Shown one piece after another: positions 35,791-42,895 of a stretch of 64,000 nucleotides of DNA; the first letter of the stretch is position 1, and every line of letters begins with the position of its first letter. A program made the translations under genes and the position numbers. The notes below the pieces were generated by a model, which was not told where the DNA came from, did not search any database, and was given only the letters and a program-made list of their open reading frames with translations. Origin of the DNA: Pedobacter sp. BS3 (GTDB lineage: Bacteria; Bacteroidota; Bacteroidia; Sphingobacteriales; Sphingobacteriaceae); the NCBI RefSeq assembly GCF_008274585.1, contig NZ_VTRT01000002.1, positions 62,001-126,000 of the forward strand. The letters run 5' to 3'.

Positions 35791-35979
35791 CTACCGACCA
35801 CCTTCGACATAGTGTTCACGTATTTCTTCCGCTGCATCTTCTTGAGCATCAATTGCCCCTTCTTGATAACACTTTTCAGCAAAATCACGAAGGATAATTA
35901 CACTTGCTTCTATGTTTTTAGACTGCATCAAAAGTTCTGCTAACTCATAAATTTCTTTCTCTTGTTTTGACTGTTCCAT
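35791..35979 (-). CDS. cassette C: small helical protein
   Basis: 62 residues, a single long helical region rich in Glu (ELAELLMQSKNIEASVIILR; EGAIDAQEDAAEEIREHYVE). The start is 16 nt after the opening box GTTAGCAGC, and the stop is 5 nt before the closing box GCTGCTAAC, its exact reverse complement. Function unknown. Confidence 0.6.
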   Translation of the reverse strand: MEQSKQEKEIYELAELLMQSKNIEASVIILRDFAEKCYQEGAIDAQEDAAEEIREHYVEGGR

Positions 35980-35994
35980 TTTTAATCCGTTACT

Positions 35995-36089
35995 GCTGCT
36001 AACAAGGCATTGGCAATACCCGCTGGACAGCTTGTTTATAATTTAAAGTTTCTAAGTGCGGGCATCGCCAATACCCGACCGTTGGCGGT
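35995..36089 (-). repeat. attC-like site 4
   Basis: Boxes TGCTAAC (35997-36003) and GTTGGCG (36081-36087), 91 bp. Inner arms GCATTGGCAATACCCGC and GCGGGCATCGCCAATAC pair over about 14 positions. Confidence 0.82.
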
Positions 36090-36093
36090 AAAC

Positions 36094-36456
36094 CTATGGA
36101 TGCCACTCGGTAACATCAAACTCGGACGGCAACAAACCAAGTTTTTCACCATTGGGTAAAATGGCAGACACCGCACCGTATGAATTTACCCATACATAAT
36201 ACTCATTGTCTTTCAAGCAAATTGTATCGTCTTTAATACCTAATTCCTTTTTAAACTCCATCAGGTCGGGAGTTACATTTTTTGCAACTTTCACTTTTAG
36301 CGGAACTCTACCCCGAAAGTTTGCAGGGTAATCAAATCTACCACCCCTATCTGACTGCCATTTCAAAGCGGGAGAAGTAAGGGCAACCGCCAACATATTA
36401 TTGCCGTCAATGGCGGGTGAAGTGCTTAATTGGTCATTTGTGCTGTTCATATACAT
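36094..36456 (-). CDS. cassette D: hypothetical protein
   Basis: 120 residues. The first 20 codons (MYMNSTNDQLSTSPAIDGNN) lie within attC-like site 5. A second ATG at 36396 abuts the opening box GTTGGCG and gives 100 residues. The body contains WQSDRGGRFDYPANFRGRVP and YYVWVNSYGAVSAILPNGEK, typical of small mixed alpha/beta phage or plasmid proteins, with no known role. Opening box GTTGGCGGT and closing box ACCGCCAAC are exact complements. Confidence 0.6.
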   Translation of the reverse strand: MYMNSTNDQLSTSPAIDGNNMLAVALTSPALKWQSDRGGRFDYPANFRGRVPLKVKVAKNVTPDLMEFKKELGIKDDTICLKDNEYYVWVNSYGAVSAILPNGEKLGLLPSEFDVTEWHP

Positions 36457-36523
36457 TTGTTTTTAAGTTGAAATTTTGTACTATTTAAACCGCCACTGCG
36501 GCAATAATCGGAACGTTATGTGT
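36386..36523 (-). repeat. attC-like site 5
   Basis: Boxes CGCCAAC (36388-36394) and GTTATGT (36515-36521), 134 bp. Inner arms ATTATTGCCG and CGGCAATAAT are a perfect 10-bp match; TGGCGG/CCGCCA extend it. Carries the ATG of cassette D. Confidence 0.8.
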
Positions 36524-36528
36524 AATGG

Positions 36529-37050
36529 CTACGAACCGTAACCTAACAAATTTTGCATAAATTCGTACATACCTACTTTCTTTGAATTAACCCAATTCTC
36601 TTTTTTGTTTTGCTCATACATTTGTGTAAGTTTCTCCCAATTTTCAGATAATGCTTTCCATTCTTTTGACAATGTTGCTAATTCGGGGACACGTTCTTTC
36701 CATTCAGGTACAGCTTCTAAAAGTTCCCAACATCTCGAAAAGTCATCAGGGTCGTAGGGATGGTTTATTGGGAAATCTTTATTCCCTATAAAATAATTCC
36801 ACATTGTTTTTGAACTCATTCCTACGTGTCCGTTACCAATCCACCACATTGCTTTTTCTGTCACTGATTTGCTTTGGTCGGCTTTTGGTTCTGTCCACGT
36901 TTTTGCACAGTCTTTGTGCAACACATTGAAAGCATCAATTTTTTTAGTCATCTCGTTAATAGCAACAGGCATATTTAGAGGATGATTGCCACCGCAATTC
37001 AAACAAAAAAGAGAATTGTTTCTAATCGTTGTATGTTCTACTTTACTCAT
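36529..37050 (-). CDS. cassette E: phage-type accessory protein with Cys pair
   Basis: 173 residues. LFCLNCGGNH followed later by HKDC suggests a metal site. WWIGNGHVGMSSKTMWNYFI and the NHPYDPDDFSRCWELLEAVP segment, with a helical C-terminus, are the layout of an unnamed protein I recall from many phages. AAGGAAAC before the ATG could bind ribosomes. Stop lies 5 nt before the closing box ACACATAAC; the opening box GTTATGTGT is its exact complement. Confidence 0.68.
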   Translation of the reverse strand: MSKVEHTTIRNNSLFCLNCGGNHPLNMPVAINEMTKKIDAFNVLHKDCAKTWTEPKADQSKSVTEKAMWWIGNGHVGMSSKTMWNYFIGNKDFPINHPYDPDDFSRCWELLEAVPEWKERVPELATLSKEWKALSENWEKLTQMYEQNKKENWVNSKKVGMYEFMQNLLGYGS

Positions 37051-37076
37051 AATGTTTCCTTTTTATACCCGCCACT

Positions 37077-37212
37077 ACACATAACAAAGTGTTGGCAATA
37101 GGCGGGCTGAATTAATACTATTTTACTTTTGTTGTTTTATTGAGCTTTTGTGCTTCTATCGGCTTTGGTGCGTTATTGTCCGCCCATCGCCAACACTCGG
37201 CTCGTTATCGGA
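37077..37212 (-). repeat. attC-like site 6
   Basis: Boxes ACATAAC (37079-37085) and GTTATCG (37204-37210), 132 bp. Inner arms GTGTTGGCAATAGGCGG and CCGCCCATCGCCAACAC pair strongly. Confidence 0.83.
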
Positions 37213-37215
37213 AAT

Positions 37216-37461
37216 TCATTTTTTTTCCAACGCACATAGAACAGCATCAGCCAACTCAACCGCAGCACTTGCAAGCCTTTCTTTGTATTCATCCCAATCA
37301 TCAGGTGTTCTCATTGTTTTTACCCAATCGGGGTTAGATGCTAAGGCTTGCATAGCCAACGCAGTTAAGTGTTCTCTTTTTGTCAATCCGTCTTGCTGAT
37401 ATGTTTCAGACACACAGGCAAAAGCTGGTAATTCTCCGTTTGATTTGTTTACAGTGTTCAT
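37216..37461 (-). CDS. cassette F: phage-type accessory protein
   Basis: 81 residues. DGLTKREHLTALAMQALASN and the C-terminal AAVELADAVLCALEK are the hallmark ends of a small protein common in phages of many phyla (pattern G-L-T-K-R-E-x-x-A-x-x-A-M-Q), role unknown. Starts 41 nt after the opening box; stop TGA is 3 nt before the closing box TCCGATAAC, exact complement of GTTATCGGA. Confidence 0.7.
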   Translation of the reverse strand: MNTVNKSNGELPAFACVSETYQQDGLTKREHLTALAMQALASNPDWVKTMRTPDDWDEYKERLASAAVELADAVLCALEKK

Positions 37462-37502
37462 TTTGAAATTTGTTTATTGCCAACCCACAAAAAATAAAAC
37501 TA

Positions 37503-37604
37503 TCCGATAACACGGGTTTGGCGGAAATGCCACCAGATAGTTTGTGCCGTTGAAATTTAGGTTCGGAGTTGGTGGCACTTCGCCAAGCCCGAAAACGTAC
37601 CTGC
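37503..37604 (-). repeat. attC-like site 7
   Basis: Left box CGATAAC (37505-37511); right box GTACCTGC (37597-37604), which equals GTTACCTGC minus one T. Inner arms GGGTTTGGCGGAAATGCCACC and GGTGGCACTTCGCCAAGCCC pair with a few mismatches. Confidence 0.75.
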
Positions 37605-38086
37605 TACCCGTTGACCAACTTCAATAACAAGTCTGCATGACATTGTTCATCAAGTCCACACCAACAAGCCAAATGCTTCCCTTTTAGAGACAGTAAAGCA
37701 TCATCCATAACGACCATTGATTGATAAAAGTCCATCATTGAACCCTCTTTATGGCTGTACGGTAATAACCAAAAGCCATAGCATTTAATTGCATCAATAA
37801 CTGCTTCCTGTTTGGTGTCATACACAGCATGGCAGTGTTTAGTAAGTATCTCACTACATTTATCGCTGCCATCTGTTTTTATTGCCCATTTTTTATCCGA
37901 ATATTGGATAACTCTAAAAGGGTTTCCCCATCTGCTTCCACGACCAACATAAACAGTATTTTCAGGAATCTTCCACCCTTTTACTCTTTTTCGCTGAACC
38001 CTGACAGGAATGGCAGCAGGTAACATTTCATTGCTAAAATGCTGGCTGTTACCTATGCCTTCAACTTTATTTTCTTCTATGAACAT
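37604..38086 (-). CDS. cassette G: DUF4326 protein
   Basis: 160 residues. The core has IPENTVYVGRGSRWGNPF and the C-terminus LKGKHLACWCGLDEQCHADL, the defining ends of DUF4326, a small family found in phages and mobile elements with conserved Cys/His that may bind metal. The first 20 codons (MFIEENKVEGIGNSQHFSNE) are within attC-like site 8; an alternative ATG at 38026 overlaps the opening box GTTACC. The stop codon touches the closing box. Confidence 0.75.
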   Translation of the reverse strand: MFIEENKVEGIGNSQHFSNEMLPAAIPVRVQRKRVKGWKIPENTVYVGRGSRWGNPFRVIQYSDKKWAIKTDGSDKCSEILTKHCHAVYDTKQEAVIDAIKCYGFWLLPYSHKEGSMMDFYQSMVVMDDALLSLKGKHLACWCGLDEQCHADLLLKLVNG

Positions 38087-38149
38087 TTGTAGTTAATTAA
38101 TCTTTTGAATTTCTATTTCCAGCACTTCAGCAATGCTTCAACGTTACCG
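38016..38149 (-). repeat. attC-like site 8
   Basis: Boxes AGGTAAC (38018-38024) and GTTACCG (38143-38149), 132 bp. Inner arms CATTGCTAAAATGCTGG and CCAGCACTTCAGCAATG match at all but two positions. It marks the upstream end of the array. Its right arm encodes the last residues of the 38127 gene. Confidence 0.82.
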
Positions 38150-38447
38150 GCATTATATAACCATTGACCACCTCATCTATATATTCCACATTGTTATCCT
38201 TGTGATATAAATCGTCTGCTTTTTCTGCATAATGCGGAAGCTTGGATTTAGCAATTGGCTTTACCGGAACCAGGTTTAACAATTCGAAGCTTTTAATCTG
38301 TTCACGTATAGATTCCGTCTGGCCATTAACCAGTTCCTCGTAATTATCCCAGCCTTCCATCATAGTCTCATCTATCCCATTAAGCTGACCATAAATATCA
38401 GTCAGGAACTTTACCACGATTTCAGAATCTACCTTGTGCTTTTTCAC
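38127..38447 (-). CDS. hypothetical phage protein ending in attC-like site 8
   Basis: 106 residues, helical (SEIVVKFLTDIYGQLNGIDE and onward). It overlaps the helicase gene by 4 nt. Its last seven codons (VTLKHC region) are formed by the arm of site 8, which suggests the array was inserted at, or grew from, the 3' end of this gene. Function unknown. Confidence 0.55.
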   Translation of the reverse strand: MKKHKVDSEIVVKFLTDIYGQLNGIDETMMEGWDNYEELVNGQTESIREQIKSFELLNLVPVKPIAKSKLPHYAEKADDLYHKDNNVEYIDEVVNGYIMPVTLKHC

Positions 38448-40135
38448 GCTACTTTCTGATTGAATAGATTAATAAGGTCACTTATCACACTTTCTTCAAC
38501 CGCTTCAGCACTACCGGTAACCGCAGCGACCATTCCCCGTTTCTTATCGATGATATCATACACCTTCTCATCAATAGTATCTTTACCCAGGAAGTAGATA
38601 CAGCTCACACTATCTTTCTGGCCAATGCGGTGCGCACGATCTTCAGCCTGATCATGTATAGCCGGGTTCCACCATTGCTCTATAAAGGCCACACGACTGG
38701 CAGCTGTCAATGTTAATCCAACACCCGCGGCAATGATATTACCGACAAACAGTTTACAGTTATCATCATTCTGAAACTTGTCAACCGCAGCCTGTTTCTG
38801 TTTTTCATTATCATCGCCGGTCACGGTTACACAGTCCGGGTAATGCTGCTTAATAGCCTGTATGATCTCTTTTAGGTAGCCGAACAAAATCAGCTTCTCA
38901 CCGCTGGCCATAAGGTCATCGATATATTCGAAGATGGCCTCCATCTTTCCCCGGGCAGCAATGTTCTTCAGTATACCCATCTTTACCATGATCTCACCTC
39001 GTAGCGCCCGCTCAACCTTCTCATCATCGGCATTCTGATATTGCCGGAGATACTTCATCAGGTCCGCTTCAGCATCGTCGTACTCCTTACGGTTGGTAAT
39101 ATCACAGTAGACAATCTGCCTTATTTTTGGCGGCAAATCTTTCAGCACTTCAGATTTATCACGCTGGTAAAAGCAGTTAAGCCTGAGCTTATAATTAAGC
39201 TCCTTCAGGTTACTGGCATTATTCATGCCGGCACAATACCGGTTAATAAAGCCCTTATATCCTCCGAAAGCGCCGAGCTGGTCAATAATACCAAGCTGCG
39301 GTACGAGCTCCACCGGCTTATTCATTACCGGGGTACCGGTACACAATAAAATATTATCTTTTCCGGTACAGATACCCTTGACAAACTTGGTAGTGAGTGT
39401 AGCGAACGATTTACACCTATGGCTTTCATCAACGATAACAGATTTAAACATGCCAATCTTCTCAGCCAGGAAGACAATATCTTTAATTGTTATTCGTTTT
39501 TTTCGGCCATTTTCATCCGCTTCACGCTTAGGGAGGCTCTTAACAAAATACTTCTTCAGGCTTTCAAAGTTTACGATGAACACATCCGCCATGCCGTACT
39601 CCCAATATCTCGGAAAGGTTGTCCGGATTTTATCTTCCAGTACCATCGCTTTTTTATTGCTCCACTTCACCGACCATTCACGGCGCCAGTTTTCTTTTAA
39701 CGCTGACGGGCAAATAACAAGTGTAGGGAAGGCGGCAATACCTTGCTGCTCCAGTCCGATCAGTGTAGCGATGGCCTGAACAGTTTTACCAAGGCCTGGC
39801 TTATCTCCCAGGATTGTCCGGCGCTTTTGAAGATTATAGGCCACGCCCTGTTTTTGATATGGAAACATTTCCATTTTTAAAGGGATATCCATATCAAGAT
39901 CCGGCATAGGCGGTATCTCGAATACCTGCTCAACCTCCTGAGGCTTGCCGAATGTAAATTTATTTGCATGAGCAAAGCGCTCAACAGCTATCCTGTTTTC
40001 GATATGAACTTCCCAGCACTTGCCCAATGGATTGAACCTACGGCCGGGAATTTCTTTTACCCGGTCAACTATGCGGGCGTTGTACTGGAAGTATATTTTA
40101 AAGTAATTACCCTGCTGTTCGATGTAACCGCTCAT
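38444..40135 (-). CDS. SNF2-family helicase
   Basis: 563 residues. A short N-terminal HARP-like segment (IPGRRFNPLGKCWEVHIENR) precedes a two-lobed helicase: Walker A GDKPGLGKT (110-118), DESH box in VIVDESHRCKS, motif III CTGTP, and the C-terminal lobe with GVGLTLTAASRVAFIEQWWN and QAEDRAHRIGQ. It resembles SMARCAL1-type annealing helicases of phages and could remodel replication or recombination intermediates. Confidence 0.9.
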   Translation of the reverse strand: MSGYIEQQGNYFKIYFQYNARIVDRVKEIPGRRFNPLGKCWEVHIENRIAVERFAHANKFTFGKPQEVEQVFEIPPMPDLDMDIPLKMEMFPYQKQGVAYNLQKRRTILGDKPGLGKTVQAIATLIGLEQQGIAAFPTLVICPSALKENWRREWSVKWSNKKAMVLEDKIRTTFPRYWEYGMADVFIVNFESLKKYFVKSLPKREADENGRKKRITIKDIVFLAEKIGMFKSVIVDESHRCKSFATLTTKFVKGICTGKDNILLCTGTPVMNKPVELVPQLGIIDQLGAFGGYKGFINRYCAGMNNASNLKELNYKLRLNCFYQRDKSEVLKDLPPKIRQIVYCDITNRKEYDDAEADLMKYLRQYQNADDEKVERALRGEIMVKMGILKNIAARGKMEAIFEYIDDLMASGEKLILFGYLKEIIQAIKQHYPDCVTVTGDDNEKQKQAAVDKFQNDDNCKLFVGNIIAAGVGLTLTAASRVAFIEQWWNPAIHDQAEDRAHRIGQKDSVSCIYFLGKDTIDEKVYDIIDKKRGMVAAVTGSAEAVEESVISDLINLFNQKVA

Positions 40136-40395
40136 GCTCCTCCTCCTTCCTTGTAGACATCTTTTGTTAAAAGCGTTTCGATATCAAATCCAAGCTTATT
40201 AGATATCCTGAGCATCTGGTCAAAGCGTGGGAGCGCCCGGCCTTCTTCATAGGCGCCGACCGCTGACCGCTTTACATTCAAATGTTTAGCAAGTCTATCC
40301 TGGCTCATCCCCCACACTTTACGGAAATTTTGCAGGTTTTTACTGAAATTCAACTTGATGTCAGTCAACGTCAGTTCGAGCTTTGTTATAGTCAT
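40132..40395 (-). CDS. XRE-family DNA-binding protein
   Basis: 87 residues with a Cro/CI helix-turn-helix (NLQNFRKVWGMSQDRLAKHL, NVKRSAVGAYEEGRALPRFD). Lies among early genes, overlapping both neighbours. Perhaps a second regulator or anti-repressor of the phage. Confidence 0.78.
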   Translation of the reverse strand: MTITKLELTLTDIKLNFSKNLQNFRKVWGMSQDRLAKHLNVKRSAVGAYEEGRALPRFDQMLRISNKLGFDIETLLTKDVYKEGGGA

Positions 40396-40744
40396 CGCTT
40401 GATATATTTTGCCTTAAGTAATCCATCTTACCATTAATCATACGCATCTGAGCGCCGGTGCGGAAAGCTTCAGTAAATACACCGTTACGATAATCTTCAG
40501 CTAACCGAATGACACTGTGAAAGGTGTAATCAAGGTTTGAATCGCAAAGCTTCTCCAGAAAGCCTGTAGCTTCAGCGGAACTGAAACCACCAAGATCACG
40601 GCCGTTCTCCAGTAATACACTTACGCCCCAATCTTCCTGATCGCGGTTATACTCTTCATACACGTAACCGGTAAGGCCGTAATCACACCCGGCGAAGTTC
40701 CCATTTACGATGACCAGGTCACCAGATTTAATTTTTCTATCCAT
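40361..40744 (-). CDS. hypothetical early phage protein
   Basis: 127 residues, starts MDRKIKSGDLVIVNGNFAGC, beta-rich first half resembling an SH3-like fold, helical second half. Directly preceded by the repeated leader word at 40745-40758. Function unknown. Confidence 0.55.
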   Translation of the reverse strand: MDRKIKSGDLVIVNGNFAGCDYGLTGYVYEEYNRDQEDWGVSVLLENGRDLGGFSSAEATGFLEKLCDSNLDYTFHSVIRLAEDYRNGVFTEAFRTGAQMRMINGKMDYLRQNISSDDYNKARTDVD

Positions 40745-40762
40745 GGTACATTTGTTTAATGA

Positions 40763-40838
40763 GTGGCAAGAACAGGATTCGAACCTATACCAATGACTGG
40801 GAGTTCCCAGTTATTGCGCTACCAATTACGCTACCCCA
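40763..40838 (-). tRNA. degenerate tRNA-like element
   Basis: On the minus strand D-arm sequence GCGTAATTGGTAGCGC and T-arm ATAGGTTCGAATCCTGT are textbook. The anticodon region instead reads AACTGGGAACTCCCAGTC, with an extended stem and too few loop bases, and the acceptor 5' strand (TTTGGGG) pairs badly with TCTTGCC. It is probably a decayed or atypical phage tRNA; no anticodon can be assigned with confidence. Confidence 0.4.
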
Positions 40839-40890
40839 AATAGTCTTAATTTCAATTTTAGTTATCATTTTTCTATTAGTTTGGTTTTGA

Positions 40891-40916
40891 GAACCGGAAA
40901 CCGGTTCCCTTTTTTA
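40891..40916 (+). terminator. palindromic hairpin with T-run
   Basis: GAACCGG (40891-40897) and CCGGTTC (40901-40907) form a perfect stem with a 3-nt loop, followed by CC and six T on the plus strand. Orientation is opposite to the early operon, so it may block antisense transcription or be bifunctional. Confidence 0.6.
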
Positions 40917-41031
40917 TTCTCAACTATAAGTACGTGCCCGTGGTCTGCTATTTCCGTAACCATTTCACCACGCAGACCGTAGGGCCGCACTTTATGAAAT
41001 ACGCTGTAGATATCCTCAATGAGCCTGTACA

Positions 41032-41217
41032 TCAAAATGTGTTTACGTCTGCCTTTGTGTACGAACCTTTTTCACCTTTAGTAAGGCCGCTCCAACACCC
41101 CCAGCATACTGCAGGATAGCCGTGGACGTAAATTCCATCAGCTGTAGGATGTTCAAAATAACATCCACATAATTGACAGCAACTGCCATCAATTATATCT
41201 TCAGCCATCTCACCCAT
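41032..41217 (-). CDS. small Cys-rich phage protein
   Basis: 61 residues from the ATG at 41217, which overlaps the end of the nuclease gene. CCQLCGCYFEHPTADGIYVH then GYPAVCWGCW gives two CxxC pairs, a zinc-finger pattern I recall from small phage proteins. The longer frame to 41247 would lie inside the upstream gene. Confidence 0.65.
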   Translation of the reverse strand: MGEMAEDIIDGSCCQLCGCYFEHPTADGIYVHGYPAVCWGCWSGLTKGEKGSYTKADVNTF

Positions 41218-41959
41218 TGATCGCCTCCTCTTGCTGATCCATAGCAAACACCTTCTTATCCGTTATAAGATGCCGGTGCATTTCCAGAAAATTAATAAGG
41301 TGCATGCAGTGACTTTTCAATCTCTCAATATCACGCTCCGGGTTATACACATACTCTTCCACGTAGATATTACTAAAGTCAGTGATGTGATACCGGAACT
41401 TTGTTACAGGAATACCTTGCTGGTTGAGAGTAAAAGGATAAACCAGATGTTGGTAATTGTGAAGAAACTTTGGAAAGTCATATTTATCCGTAGTCTTAAT
41501 ATCAGTCACAATATCGCCTTCAAGCTCATCCAGGTTACCATAAAGCTCTACCAAGCCTAAAGGCGTATCCAGATATCCTACAGTTCTAAGTTGAGGTATA
41601 GCATTTTTATAAGCCTCAGCAAATGCAAACACAACCGCTGGTTTAAAATCAAACATCCAGGTACCGCCATCATTTGACGTATGTATGTATCTGATAACCT
41701 GATTATTTCTGACGATTCGCTCAGACAATAAACCATCGTCATACAATGACTGAATTTTACCCGCTGCTACCAGATCAACCAAGTTGTTGAAGGCAGTTCC
41801 CTTTTCAGCTTTCTCGCTGATAAAAGGCACCCGGTTAATCTTATCAATAAACTCCTGGAAGGTGCTATATTCATTGTTCAGATAATAATGAAACGAATCT
41901 AACAGCGTAGCGTAAAACTTATATTTAGGCTGAAACTGGTTGCTGTTTTGAAAGTTCAT
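41210..41959 (-). CDS. PD-(D/E)XK nuclease, phage exonuclease-like
   Basis: 249 residues. The active-site strand pair is visible in VELYGNLDELEGDIVTDIKT (D...DIK), followed by YDFPKFLHNYQHLVYPFTLN with the Q-Y-like helix of the Cas4/RecB/YqaJ nuclease group. It overlaps the Sak4-like ATPase gene, so the two probably form a recombination pair. Confidence 0.78.
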   Translation of the reverse strand: MNFQNSNQFQPKYKFYATLLDSFHYYLNNEYSTFQEFIDKINRVPFISEKAEKGTAFNNLVDLVAAGKIQSLYDDGLLSERIVRNNQVIRYIHTSNDGGTWMFDFKPAVVFAFAEAYKNAIPQLRTVGYLDTPLGLVELYGNLDELEGDIVTDIKTTDKYDFPKFLHNYQHLVYPFTLNQQGIPVTKFRYHITDFSNIYVEEYVYNPERDIERLKSHCMHLINFLEMHRHLITDKKVFAMDQQEEAING

Positions 41960-42884
41960 ATTGCTGTTCTTTAGGGTTGAAGACTAATTTTAATGAGTTG
42001 GTCTTTTCCTTGAAAAGACGGCCTGCCTGAAGTTTTGAATCCCAAACATGCTCAACACCTGATACCCACTTCACAAAGTCGTTTGCTGTTGAAGCATCTG
42101 TAATGGAATCGATCTGCTCCCTGATTACATCCATCAGGGAATTATAATTAGCAGTGAACTGCTTTCTGCTTTCCAGATATTTCTGATAGCTTACGATGAT
42201 GGTTGTAAGGAGCTCATTTGGTTTATCCTGGAGTGCATTCCCGGTAGAATCAATTAATACAGGTAGCTCGATGGTACTCGGTAGGTTGCAAGTATTCTTA
42301 CCGTAAAACTTCTCACAAGGGTTAAATGAGATAGTTCTCTTCAGGCCTTTAGCTTCCATATAGCCAACCAGGTCAAGTTCTTTAACCAGGTCACCGGAAG
42401 ATGATCCACCAATCTCCGGGCGGATGATCTTTTGCTCACCATCTTTGTCTTCCTTGTCATGAGCAATGAAAATAAGATGCTTGCCAAGGAACTCAACTTG
42501 CTTCAGGAAGTTGATGAACATGATCTTTCTGGCACCGTATCCCTGAAGCGTTAGTGAGCCGTCAGCTTTGCCGAGCTTAGGATCTGTCTTTATCAGGTAT
42601 AAAGACATGAAGTCTAACATCTTTCCGGCCGTATCAATCACAATGCTCTTGTAAGCTGACAGGTCATCTTTCAAAACCTCCTGTACATCTTCCCACGTAT
42701 CAACCTGCAAAGTATCTTTGTGGTGTGCAGGGTTAATACGGTGCACACCTCTGTCAAAGTCAAGATGTAGCGGTGTTGGAGCCGATAGGCCAAGCGTACT
42801 CTTACCAAGACCAGGCTGGCCATAAATTAACGCTTTCAGTGTTTTCTGAACTTCCAGTTCAGCGGGTTTTCTAATTTTACTCAT
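41925..42884 (-). CDS. Sak4-like RecA-fold ATPase
   Basis: 319 residues. Walker A YGQPGLGKST (21-30), Walker B SIVIDTAGKM near 85, and IFIAHDKEDKDGEQKIIRPE near 140. This is the AAA_24/Sak4 group of phage ATPases that support single-strand annealing and recombination. The C-terminus is variable. It starts one base after the repeated leader at 42885-42898. Confidence 0.82.
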   Translation of the reverse strand: MSKIRKPAELEVQKTLKALIYGQPGLGKSTLGLSAPTPLHLDFDRGVHRINPAHHKDTLQVDTWEDVQEVLKDDLSAYKSIVIDTAGKMLDFMSLYLIKTDPKLGKADGSLTLQGYGARKIMFINFLKQVEFLGKHLIFIAHDKEDKDGEQKIIRPEIGGSSSGDLVKELDLVGYMEAKGLKRTISFNPCEKFYGKNTCNLPSTIELPVLIDSTGNALQDKPNELLTTIIVSYQKYLESRKQFTANYNSLMDVIREQIDSITDASTANDFVKWVSGVEHVWDSKLQAGRLFKEKTNSLKLVFNPKEQQYELSKQQPVSA

Positions 42885-42895
42885 GGTACATTTGT

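Larger units (their letters stand above)
34933..38149 (-). mobile_element. integron-like array of seven cassettes with eight attC-like sites, no integrase
   Basis: Eight long imperfect inverted repeats of about 90-136 bp, each starting with a box ending AAC and ending with a box starting GTT, alternate with seven single-gene units. On the minus strand each unit is GTT-box, gene, box-AAC. The stop codons lie inside or within a few bases of the AAC box in most units. The box that opens a unit is the reverse complement of the box that closes the same unit (GTTATATGC/GCATATAAC, GTTAGCAGC/GCTGCTAAC, GTTGGCGGT/ACCGCCAAC, GTTATGTGT/ACACATAAC, GTTATCGGA/TCCGATAAC), exactly as in integron cassettes. 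No IntI-like integrase is in the window. Confidence 0.82.
40745..41031. other. gene-free spacer with tRNA-like sequence and hairpin
   Basis: Apart from the tRNA-like element and a strong palindrome, no coding frame is supported. A plus-strand ORF at 40934-41119 looks like a shadow. Confidence 0.5.

Noticed and set aside
38444-40135. SNF2 helicase plus methyltransferase considered as a DISARM-like or other defence system
   Set aside because: The helicase lies among phage replication genes and the methyltransferase is an isolated phage type; no other defence subunit is present.
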